This document shows positions 58,004 to 64,000 of a stretch of DNA of 64,000 bases, piece by piece. The DNA is from Ruminococcus flavefaciens (lineage in GTDB: Bacteria > Bacillota > Clostridia > Oscillospirales > Ruminococcaceae), in NCBI RefSeq assembly GCF_900143025.1, contig NZ_FRCT01000012.1, positions 32,017 through 96,016 of the forward strand, read 5' to 3'. The notes beneath the pieces are model-generated. The model was not told where the DNA came from and made no database searches. It worked only from the letters and a program-made list of their open reading frames with translations. The first letter of the stretch is position 1; each line of letters starts with the position of its first letter. The position numbers and the translations under genes are program-made.

Positions 58004-58787
58004 TGATGAAAAATACGCACTACAGCTTCTCGTAGAAACTATTCATAAGGTAAAGCCCGACGCTGAGATAGTTGCGTTCAGAAGAGCCTCTCAGTTTCTG
58101 GAATATGAGGACAAAAAATCCTTCGATGCTGCTTTCCTCGATATCCGCATAGGCAAGATGTCGGGCATACAGGTGGCTATAGAACTGAAAAAGTATTCGC
58201 CTATGTGCAATATCGTTTTCGTTACAAGCTATTCGGAATACGCCTTTGCCGCTATACAGATGCGTCCAAGCGGCTATATCATGAAGCCGTATACAGAAGA
58301 CGATATCCGCAATGAATTCGATAATTTCAGATACTCGGCTGCGCCCGAGCAGAAGGACGATACCAGACTTAAAATACGCACTTTCGGCAATTTCCGCGTG
58401 TTCGGCAAAGACAATATACCTATAAAGTTTTCGAGAACTATCTCTAAGGAGATATTCGCATACCTTATAGACCAGTGCGGATATCCTGTCACAAGCAAGG
58501 AGATCGCCGCAGATGTTCTTGAGGTCGAGGACTTCGACCGCCCTACTTCAAAAAAGGTCTCGCAGTATGTCTCTGACCTTATCAAGGACATAGAAGCCGC
58601 AGGCTTCCACAATGTGATTATCAAGCAGAACCGCCAGATACAGATCAACAAGGAAGCTGTGAACTGCGACCTGTATGACCTGTTCTCGGGAGATACCGCT
58701 GCCCTCAAATCCTATCACGGCGAATACATGATAGACTATTCATGGGCAGAGATAAGCGATTCTGCCGAAAGGATAAAAACCCTTTAA
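57984..58787 (+). CDS. Response regulator with SARP/BTAD-like output domain
   Basis: A 267-residue regulator. The receiver has acidic DDE near residue 7, phospho-acceptor Asp in AAFLDIRIGKMSG, and KPY. The output (from about 125) starts KIRTFGNFRVFGKDNIPIKF and resembles a winged-helix followed by SARP/BTAD-type segments, rather than the LytTR domain usual for LytS partners. Start ATG 57984 with AAAGGAG seven bases upstream. Confidence 0.9.
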   Translation: MKILAIDDEKYALQLLVETIHKVKPDAEIVAFRRASQFLEYEDKKSFDAAFLDIRIGKMSGIQVAIELKKYSPMCNIVFVTSYSEYAFAAIQMRPSGYIMKPYTEDDIRNEFDNFRYSAAPEQKDDTRLKIRTFGNFRVFGKDNIPIKFSRTISKEIFAYLIDQCGYPVTSKEIAADVLEVEDFDRPTSKKVSQYVSDLIKDIEAAGFHNVIIKQNRQIQINKEAVNCDLYDLFSGDTAALKSYHGEYMIDYSWAEISDSAERIKTL

Positions 58788-58818
58788 TTATATAATTATA
58801 TCATCTCGGAGGATAAAT

Positions 58819-58857
58819 ATGTCGATCATCTCAGGACTGTGGGTGCAGTCAGTATGA
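58819..58857 (+). CDS. 12-codon leader ORF upstream of azlC
   Basis: ATG to TGA reads MSIISGLWVQSV, with GGAGG six to seven bases upstream. Its stop overlaps the azlC ATG (ATGA). The azlC start has no good ribosome binding site of its own. The peptide contains Ile, Ile, Leu and Val, so translation coupling or amino-acid attenuation of the exporter is possible. Confidence 0.5.
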   Translation: MSIISGLWVQSV

Positions 58858-59558
58858 AAAATAACTTTCTTCGCGGAATGTCACACGGTATCCCTATTTT
58901 TCTGGGATACCTTTCTGTGTCATTCGGACTCGGGATACTCTGTGTAAACAAGGCAGGGCTTTCCGTTTTTCAGGCATCTGTCATCTCTGCCACCAACCTC
59001 ACTTCAGCAGGTCAGAAGGCAGGTATAGACGTTATTGCCGCAGGAGGAACTATCATAGAAATGATACTCCTACAGCTAACTATTAATATACGCTATTCCC
59101 TTATGGCTCTGTCACTTTCTCAGAAGCTTGACAAGAGCTTTACCACTCCGCACAGGCTGCTTGCATCATTCGGCATAACAGACGAGATATTTGCGGTGTG
59201 CTCATCACAGAAAAAGCCCCTGACTCCCGCTTATATGTACGGCATGATATTAATTGCCGCAACAGGCTGGGTAGCAGGTACTGCTCTCGGAGCAGCGGCA
59301 GGCGAACTTCTCCCTGCTTCCGTTAGCACGGCTATGGAAATAGTCCTGTACGGTATGTTCATAGCTATTATAATCCCGCCTGCAAAAAAACAGCACAGCG
59401 TTCTCTTTGTGGTCATCATGGCAGCGGCTCTGAGTGTGGTATTCAAATACTGCCTGCCGTTTATAAGTGAGGGCTTTGCTATTATAATCTCAGCAATTGC
59501 CGCTTCTGTGGCTGCTGCACTGATATTCCCCATAAAAGATGAGGAGGAAACAGAATGA
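58854..59558 (+). CDS. azlC: AzlC-family branched-chain amino acid exporter subunit
   Basis: A 234-residue membrane protein with the family start FLRGMSHGIPIFLGYLSVSFG and five or six hydrophobic segments. AzlC with AzlD exports branched-chain amino acids and their toxic analogues. The ATG at 58854 follows a short leader ORF and overlaps its stop. A GTG at 58839 is an alternative start with no good site. azlD overlaps by four bases. Confidence 0.9.
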   Translation: MKNNFLRGMSHGIPIFLGYLSVSFGLGILCVNKAGLSVFQASVISATNLTSAGQKAGIDVIAAGGTIIEMILLQLTINIRYSLMALSLSQKLDKSFTTPHRLLASFGITDEIFAVCSSQKKPLTPAYMYGMILIAATGWVAGTALGAAAGELLPASVSTAMEIVLYGMFIAIIIPPAKKQHSVLFVVIMAAALSVVFKYCLPFISEGFAIIISAIAASVAAALIFPIKDEEETE

Positions 59559-59854
59559 GCCTTGCTGTATATGTTTTCGTAATGGCTGCCGTGACCTACC
59601 TTATCCGCATGGTGCCCTTTACCTTTTTCAGAAAGAAAATAAAATCGCGCTTTTTCAGGAGCTTCCTGTACTATATCCCTTACGCCGTTCTCAGCGCTAT
59701 GACTATTCCTGCTATATTCTATACCACACATAATATCTATACTGCTATAGCAGGTACGGCTGTGGCTGTAGTCCTCGCCTTCCTCGAAATGCCGCTCATC
59801 GTCGTGGCTCTCGCCGCCTCGGGCAGTGCTTTCCTTATGGGATTGTTTATATAG
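59555..59854 (+). CDS. azlD: AzlD-family protein
   Basis: A 99-residue membrane protein with three or four helices (FVMAAVTYLIRMVPFTFF), the small partner of AzlC. The four-base overlap (ATGA) with azlC indicates coupled translation. A decayed MITE copy begins right after the stop. Confidence 0.9.
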   Translation: MSLAVYVFVMAAVTYLIRMVPFTFFRKKIKSRFFRSFLYYIPYAVLSAMTIPAIFYTTHNIYTAIAGTAVAVVLAFLEMPLIVVALAASGSAFLMGLFI

Positions 59855-59975
59855 AATATGTACGTAATTATTGAGGGAGACCCTTTTGGAAAGGGGTTCG
59901 GGGAAGACCCTTTCCTCAGAAAGGTTTTCCCCGATAGTTACCGTATATACTTCTGTATAAGCATTTCCTATATGG
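59848..59975. mobile_element. MITE-like palindromic element, copy 4 (decayed)
   Basis: The core (TTATTGAGGGAGACCC, GGGGTTCGGGG, AGAAAGGTTTTCCCCGAT) is recognisable but arms and ends are altered. The outer parts TATATAGAATATGTACGTAA and TTACCGTATATACTTCTGTA still pair roughly. A terminator around it is not clear. Boundaries are approximate. Confidence 0.6.
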
Positions 59976-60032
59976 TAACATCTGTGACACTTTCGATATA
60001 CGGACGTTTGCAAAGTTTGTGTATCTTTTCTA

Positions 60033-60061
60033 TTGCAAAAACATCGGCTTGATGTTATAAT
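60033..60061 (+). promoter_or_regulatory. Promoter of the ECF S-component gene
   Basis: TTGCAA (60033-60038), 17 bases, TATAAT (60056-60061). Confidence 0.7.
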
Positions 60062-60112
60062 AGGATAAACTCAAAACATATAGGATTAGTAGCTTTTAAG
60101 GAGGCGTTTTTT

Positions 60113-60643
60113 ATGACACGGACAGCTCAGTCTGATAAAATAAAGAAAATGGTGCTGACAAGCCTTTTCTCAGCTCTTATATTCGTATTTACCGCATATA
60201 TCCATGTTCCGACAGGTGCAGGCTATACTCACGCAGGTGACGGACTTATCTACCTTGCCGCAAGTATCCTTCCTACGCCCTATGCAGTAGCCGCAGGTAT
60301 TATCGGCGGTGCCCTTGCTGACGGACTTTCGGGCTTCCCTGTATGGATACCTGCTACTATCGTTATAAAAGCTCTTACAGCTCTGTTTTTTACCAATAAA
60401 TCGGATAAAATAATCACAAAGCGCAATCTTCTCGGCATTGTCCCTTCCCTTGTGCTCTGTATCGTGGGCTACAGACTTTATGAGGGCGTTGTGATAACAA
60501 AGGGCTTCTCTGCTGCCGCTGTTATCGCTGCTTTCGGACAGACTCCTGCTTCCTGCGTACAGGTGGTCGCAAGTACGGTACTGTATATAGTTACGGGTCT
60601 TGCTCTTGACAGAGCAGGTATAAAGAAATCTCACCTTATATGA
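60113..60643 (+). CDS. ECF transporter S component (TIGR04002-like)
   Basis: A 176-residue membrane protein with five or six helices, in the family of substrate-capture components of ECF vitamin or metabolite importers (GAGYTHAGDGLIYLAASILP, AAGIIGGALADGLSGFPVW). It would share the ATPase and T subunits encoded elsewhere. The substrate is not evident and no linked pathway gene is near. AAGGAGG precedes the ATG. Confidence 0.82.
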   Translation: MTRTAQSDKIKKMVLTSLFSALIFVFTAYIHVPTGAGYTHAGDGLIYLAASILPTPYAVAAGIIGGALADGLSGFPVWIPATIVIKALTALFFTNKSDKIITKRNLLGIVPSLVLCIVGYRLYEGVVITKGFSAAAVIAAFGQTPASCVQVVASTVLYIVTGLALDRAGIKKSHLI

Positions 60644-60650
60644 AAACTTT

Positions 60651-60698
60651 GCGCCATAGCATTTCCGATATGCAGTCGGAAGTACTATGGCGCTTTTA
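60651..60698 (+). terminator. Terminator of the ECF S-component gene
   Basis: GCGCCATAG with a further TTCCGA/TCGGAA helix inside, CTATGGCGC, then TTTT. Confidence 0.82.
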
Positions 60699-60727
60699 TT
60701 GACATTACGGCTGCTTCATGCTATAAT
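60699..60727 (+). promoter_or_regulatory. Consensus promoter of the GNAT gene
   Basis: TTGACA (60699-60704), 17 bases, TATAAT (60722-60727), starting directly after the preceding terminator. Confidence 0.8.
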
Positions 60728-60766
60728 TCTTCTATTATAATACTGAATTTGCGGAGCTGATAAACT

Positions 60767-61222
60767 GTGACAATAGAATACAGAAAAGCCGTATCAGAAG
60801 ATGCAGAAATGCTGGTAAACATCTACAACGCTTCATTTTACAGCGATCACATAAGATATGGCGCGTGCCCGGGGTACGGTAAAACAACAGAAATGATGAA
60901 AGCATCAATAAAAGAGCAGCCGAAATATATCATACTATGCGATAATAAACCTGTTGGATGTATTTCCTGTAAAAGGCTGGAAATGGGAGTATATGAGCTC
61001 ACTTGCCTGTGTATTGTTCCCGAGTATCAAGGCAAAGGATTAGGTACACAAGCAGTTCGGTTTATAAAGACTCTTTATGAGGATTGGAAGAAGATAACTT
61101 TGGTAACGCCTTTGGATAAAAAGGAAAATGTTAAGTTCTACACCGAAAAATGCGGATTTCGTATTGTATCCATTGAAAAAGACGGTAATGTTGAACTTGC
61201 CCGATTCGTTACGGAAAGATAG
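60767..61222 (+). CDS. GNAT-family acetyltransferase
   Basis: A 151-residue N-acetyltransferase that transfers acetyl from acetyl-CoA. The acetyl-CoA loop QGKGLGTQAVRF is near residue 90, with the beta-bulge LTCLCIVPEYQ before it and FYTEKCGFR after. The start is GTG at 60767 (GGAG about 10 bases upstream). Substrate unknown. Monocistronic with its own promoter. Confidence 0.9.
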   Translation: MTIEYRKAVSEDAEMLVNIYNASFYSDHIRYGACPGYGKTTEMMKASIKEQPKYIILCDNKPVGCISCKRLEMGVYELTCLCIVPEYQGKGLGTQAVRFIKTLYEDWKKITLVTPLDKKENVKFYTEKCGFRIVSIEKDGNVELARFVTER

Positions 61223-61256
61223 CTCCTGATTTATCTTCAGCAGATAAAAACACAAT

Positions 61257-61286
61257 GCCCCTGAGTGACTTGCATCACTCAGGGGC
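61257..61286. terminator. Bidirectional-looking terminator between GNAT and lipoprotein genes
   Basis: GCCCCTGAGTGA, CTTGCA loop, TCACTCAGGGGC, perfect 12-bp arms. The T-run is better on the minus strand (TGTGTTTTT), for the lipoprotein. Confidence 0.75.
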
Positions 61287-61324
61287 AAAACTTCTATATG
61301 GATACGCCATAAAGTAAGCCTTTT

Positions 61325-62041
61325 TTATATCGCTTCAATTGATTTTTCCAGTACAGTTTGGTCAAAGCCTGATTCACCCTGTGAGTTTATTACAAGTATA
61401 AAATCATCGTCTATCTTGCGAGCGTAATATACAAGCTCCAAATCTATCTGGTCTATGACTACAGTCTCCTTTGTGTATTCCTTCCCGCCGAGAGTGATTT
61501 TTTCGGGAGCTGTGGTCTTTATTTCCTCGTTCCCTTCATAGGCTATGTGCTGCTCCATAAAATCCTCGGCAGTAACATTGTTTTTGTCGGGGAATAAGAG
61601 CTTTGTATTATAATACTGGAATACATAGGTCGTTTCCTTGCAGTTAGCTACAAGGTCTGTGATATGATTGCCCTGCTCATTCTTTGAATTTTCATCGAGC
61701 TTTGACCATATCTTCCCCAGTTCCTTTTCGTTTGCGGCTCTGTCGTTCAGTGCCGTATCTTCGGGGAATGTTACCTTTATGCCTGCATATTCCGAAGTAT
61801 ACACGTTTCCGCTTGCTGTGCCGCTTTTGAATTCTGTTCCTTCGCCTGCGTCCGACATCTCATCAGCTGATTCCGTAACAACTGCTGAAGCAGCTTCGGT
61901 CGGTATGGACTTGTATTCCTCTGCTGTCTGCATTTCTTCCGCAGTTATCTCTATCGGATCGATAGTTGCCTTTTTATTTCCGCATGATACAGCTGCTGAT
62001 AAAGTCAGCAGAACAGATACAGCTAATACCGCTCTTTTCAT
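61325..62041 (-). CDS. Lipoprotein of unknown function
   Basis: A 238-residue lipoprotein: signal MKRAVLAVSVLLTLSAAVSC with a lipobox, Glu-rich linker to about 65, then a soluble domain (VYTSEYAGIKVTFPEDTAL, FQYYNTKLLFPDKNNVTAEDF, SQGESGFDQTVLEKS). Start ATG at 62041 after AGGGGGGA; the frame is open upstream to 62182 but the signal peptide begins here. No family recognised. Confidence 0.82.
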   Translation of the reverse strand: MKRAVLAVSVLLTLSAAVSCGNKKATIDPIEITAEEMQTAEEYKSIPTEAASAVVTESADEMSDAGEGTEFKSGTASGNVYTSEYAGIKVTFPEDTALNDRAANEKELGKIWSKLDENSKNEQGNHITDLVANCKETTYVFQYYNTKLLFPDKNNVTAEDFMEQHIAYEGNEEIKTTAPEKITLGGKEYTKETVVIDQIDLELVYYARKIDDDFILVINSQGESGFDQTVLEKSIEAI

Positions 62042-62160
62042 AGCGATCCCCCCTACAAAAATTTTAATCATTGTAACATAATTGCGGGCTTTTGTCAAGT
62101 CGCCAAGTGTTACTGCGAACCTCCTGCCTGCAAATTTTTTGTAAAAATTTGACTTTAAGA

Positions 62161-62190
62161 TTGACATTTTTAATAATTTCATGGTATAAT
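62161..62190 (+). promoter_or_regulatory. Promoter of the 62226 zinc-ribbon gene
   Basis: TTGACA (62161-62166), 18 bases, TATAAT (62185-62190). Confidence 0.75.
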
Positions 62191-62225
62191 TGCTTTATAT
62201 TATTAATTCAGACAGGAGTGGTCTT

Positions 62226-62897
62226 ATGTTATGCCCGAATTGCAACAGCAATCTCATGGACGGCACTAAAAAATGCCCTTTTTGCGGCACAGAATTCAAC
62301 AACGATCAGAACGCACAGCCTCAGCAGAATTCCTTCAACAACAACAACAATTACAACAATAATAACTACAACAATAACAACTATAACAATAACAGCTATA
62401 ATAGCTACAATAACAACGGCAGCTATAACAGCTTCGGCAGCAACAACTACTATGCTCCCTCAAATCAGCCTATAGTACGGACAAAATCATCGCCGAATTC
62501 TCTGGGCATAATTGCTTCCGCTGCCATATTTATAGCTATGTTCCTGCCGTTCTTTTCTGTTACATTTATCATTAAGGTAAGTGCTTCGCTGTCAGACAGC
62601 AAGGACTGGATACTGTTTACGGTTGTTGCGGTGCTTGGCGCCATATTCTCTGTTAAGAAGATCAACATGGGCGTTCTTATTACAGGTATAGTTTCTATTG
62701 TACTGACTATCGGTGAGGCAGTTCTTTCTTCCGAACACAGGTTAAAATCCAAATTGGGCGAATACTCGGACGAGCTCGCCGATTATGTGAAAATAGGCTA
62801 TGATTACGGCTTTTATGTAATGCTGGCGGCTTCTGTTCTGCTTCTTGTGGCAGGTATAAAGGGGTTATCAGACGATAGGAAATTAAAAGGTTTTTAA
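62226..62897 (+). CDS. Zinc-ribbon membrane protein with Asn/Tyr-rich linker
   Basis: A 223-residue protein. The N-terminal zinc ribbon (MLCPNCNSNLMDGTKKCPFCG) is followed by an Asn/Tyr low-complexity stretch (residues about 28-75) and four membrane helices. Such proteins are common in Firmicutes and have no fixed function. AGGAG is seven bases before the ATG at 62226. Layout is shared with the 63299 gene. Confidence 0.82.
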   Translation: MLCPNCNSNLMDGTKKCPFCGTEFNNDQNAQPQQNSFNNNNNYNNNNYNNNNYNNNSYNSYNNNGSYNSFGSNNYYAPSNQPIVRTKSSPNSLGIIASAAIFIAMFLPFFSVTFIIKVSASLSDSKDWILFTVVAVLGAIFSVKKINMGVLITGIVSIVLTIGEAVLSSEHRLKSKLGEYSDELADYVKIGYDYGFYVMLAASVLLLVAGIKGLSDDRKLKGF

Positions 62898-62914
62898 TGT
62901 ATAATAATACATAA

Positions 62915-62945
62915 AATGGGCGGACTTGATGTCCGCCTTTACTTA
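62915..62945 (+). terminator. Terminator of the 62226 gene
   Basis: GGCGGAC, TTGAT loop, GTCCGCC, TTTACTTATTT. It overlaps the end of the convergent XRE gene. Confidence 0.75.
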
Positions 62946-63178
62946 TTTATTCTCTTTTCGATAGCTATTACGATATCGCTCATGTTTACATCAAGGGCAT
63001 TTGCTATGCGGTAAAGTGTTTCGAGTGTGGGTTTCCTTTCGCCACGCTCTATTGCACTGAGGTGTGTACGCCCAATATCGGCAAGCCCGCTTATGACTTC
63101 CTGTGATATCCCCTTTTTCTTGCGGAATTCTGCTATTACCTCGCCTACGGTCTTAGAGTCAAGTGTTGGTATATACAT
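62939..63178 (-). CDS. XRE-family helix-turn-helix regulator
   Basis: A 79-residue DNA-binding protein (ISQEVISGLADIGRTHLSAIERG, KPTLETLYRIANALDV) that is almost all helix-turn-helix domain. I start at ATG 63178 with GAGGTGA upstream; an upstream frame start at 63241 would cross the operator region. It probably represses the divergent zinc-ribbon gene at the inverted repeat 63225-63259. Confidence 0.88.
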   Translation of the reverse strand: MYIPTLDSKTVGEVIAEFRKKKGISQEVISGLADIGRTHLSAIERGERKPTLETLYRIANALDVNMSDIVIAIEKRINK

Positions 63179-63224
63179 ATTATCACCTCTGATAATATGA
63201 TATACGAATTTTCTGTTAATTATG

Positions 63225-63264
63225 AACACATATGTTGACATTTTGAATACATATGTGTTATAAT
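63225..63264 (+). promoter_or_regulatory. Promoter of the 63299 gene covered by an inverted repeat
   Basis: TTGACA (63235-63240), 18 bases, TATAAT (63259-63264). AACACATATGT (63225-63235) and ACATATGTGTT (63249-63259) form perfect 11-bp arms reaching over the -35 and up to the -10, a likely operator. Confidence 0.75.
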
Positions 63265-63298
63265 TTATTTAAGATACAATCGGAAAGGGGGAATATAT

Positions 63299-63709
63299 AT
63301 GTTTTGCAGATACTGTGGAAAAGAGAACTCCGATGACGCTAATTTTTGCAACTCCTGTGGCAAGTCATTATCAGGAAAAAGCACACCGAACAATACTCAG
63401 CAGCCTGCACCTGCCCGACCAGCCGCCGAGCCCACCGCCAACCTTGCCATAGCTTCGCTTATATTCGGAATATGCTCAATACCTATGGCTTTTCTTGCAT
63501 TATGGTTATCGCTCCTGTGTGCTATTTGTGCAGTAGTTCTGGGAAAAATATCCCTTGACCAGAAACGACCGGGAAAGGAATACGCAGAATGGGGCATAAA
63601 GCTCGGTGCTATAGGTTTTGGTATATGTGTCGCTTTCTTTATAATATACATCGTAAGTATATTCGGTTTATTTGCATTTATGGCAGATATGATACCTTCA
63701 ATATCGTGA
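63299..63709 (+). CDS. Zinc-ribbon DUF4190-like membrane protein
   Basis: A 136-residue protein: zinc ribbon (MFCRYCGKENSDDANFCNSCG), Pro/Ala linker, then two or three membrane helices of DUF4190 type (ASLIFGICSIPMAFLALW, AVVLGKISLDQKRPG). Function unknown. Probably under the divergent XRE regulator. AAAGGGGGA precedes the ATG. Confidence 0.85.
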   Translation: MFCRYCGKENSDDANFCNSCGKSLSGKSTPNNTQQPAPARPAAEPTANLAIASLIFGICSIPMAFLALWLSLLCAICAVVLGKISLDQKRPGKEYAEWGIKLGAIGFGICVAFFIIYIVSIFGLFAFMADMIPSIS

Positions 63710-63731
63710 TTTAAATAAAAAGGCGGACTTA

Positions 63732-64000
63732 ACCGTGGTACTCATATAGCAACTTATACTATTTATCGGGGGAAACCTTTCTGAAGAAAGGCTTTCCCCC
63801 GAACCCCTTTCCAAAGACTTTTTTAGCTGATTTTTTCTCAGATAGGGCACACCGAAAATAAAAAAAACCCGCAAGTAATGCAGGGTGTGCCCTATCTGAG
63901 AAAAAATAAAACTGAAAGTTTTAGGGAGAGAGTTTGAGAGAAGCCCCTTTTTCAAAAGGGGTTCTCTCAATAAATACTACAAAACTGCTATATGGGTATC
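63732..64000. mobile_element. MITE-like palindromic element, copy 5 (long form, inverted, cut by the window end)
   Basis: It starts ACCGTGGTACTCATATAG after TA. The order of parts is the reverse of copy 2, including the hairpin with 22-bp arms (at about 63833-63905). The flank GGCGGACTT at 63722-63730 looks like the left arm of a terminator. The element is still running at base 64000. Confidence 0.8.

Noticed and set aside
1..64000. tRNA or rRNA genes
   Set aside because: I looked for T-loop GGTTC-type sequences with matching acceptor stems and rRNA signatures and found none that fold.

Overview
The window looks like chromosome from a cellulolytic gut or rumen Firmicute of the genus Ruminococcus, most like R. 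flavefaciens. The evidence is two large secreted proteins with C-terminal dockerins (a GH74-type xyloglucanase and a BspA-like leucine-rich-repeat protein), AT-rich intergenic DNA with GC-richer genes, near-consensus TTGACA-17-TATAAT promoters and strong GGAGG ribosome binding sites. The species is an inference.

Layout. 1-17.5 kb is mostly core: mfd (its 3' part lies off the left edge), pth, a PHP-type phosphatase, a small secreted Cys-rich peptide, a CNNM/CorC-type transporter behind a long structured leader, a two-component system, an uncharacterised protein, an orphan structured RNA of about 450 nt, glmU, two paralogous acidic lipoproteins and ppdK. 17.5-34.5 kb is an accessory array of redox, metal and stress genes in four modules. 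The modules are separated by degraded copies of the 3' end of ppdK plus its trailer and terminator. Module I holds a metallo-beta-lactamase-fold protein, C_GCAxxG_C_C proteins, a DUF134-NifX regulator, a split CHR transporter, an ArsR regulator, an ArsP-like permease and a thioredoxin. Module II holds OhrR, a glutathione peroxidase, a radical SAM protein and a membrane protein. Module III holds two aldo/keto reductases, a TetR regulator and a flavodoxin. Module IV holds a LysR regulator, an Fe-dependent alcohol dehydrogenase, a flavodoxin, a monooxygenase and a CMD-cupin fusion.

34.5-43 kb carries a membrane protein, the copper operon csoR-copA with two operator palindromes, an AgcS symporter, a lipoprotein and a diguanylate cyclase. 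43.2-50.2 kb is an intact run of phage head genes (terminase small and large, portal, capsid, protease, connectors and a hub-like protein) with no integrase, tape measure, lysis or replication genes, followed by feoA. 50.6-56 kb holds the two dockerin proteins. 56-64 kb has a second ncRNA candidate, a LytS-like kinase with its response regulator, azlCD behind a 12-codon leader ORF, an ECF S component, a GNAT acetyltransferase, a lipoprotein, an XRE regulator and two zinc-ribbon membrane proteins.

Scattered through the window is a MITE-like palindromic element, in five copies. Copies whose flanks can be read lie in the loop of an intrinsic terminator hairpin and are flanked by TA. The most noteworthy signals are the ppdK 3'-end repeat array, the terminator-targeting MITE, the stripped phage-head cassette, the 10.85-11.3 kb RNA, and the leader at 4.8 kb whose pairing could hide a ribosome binding site.
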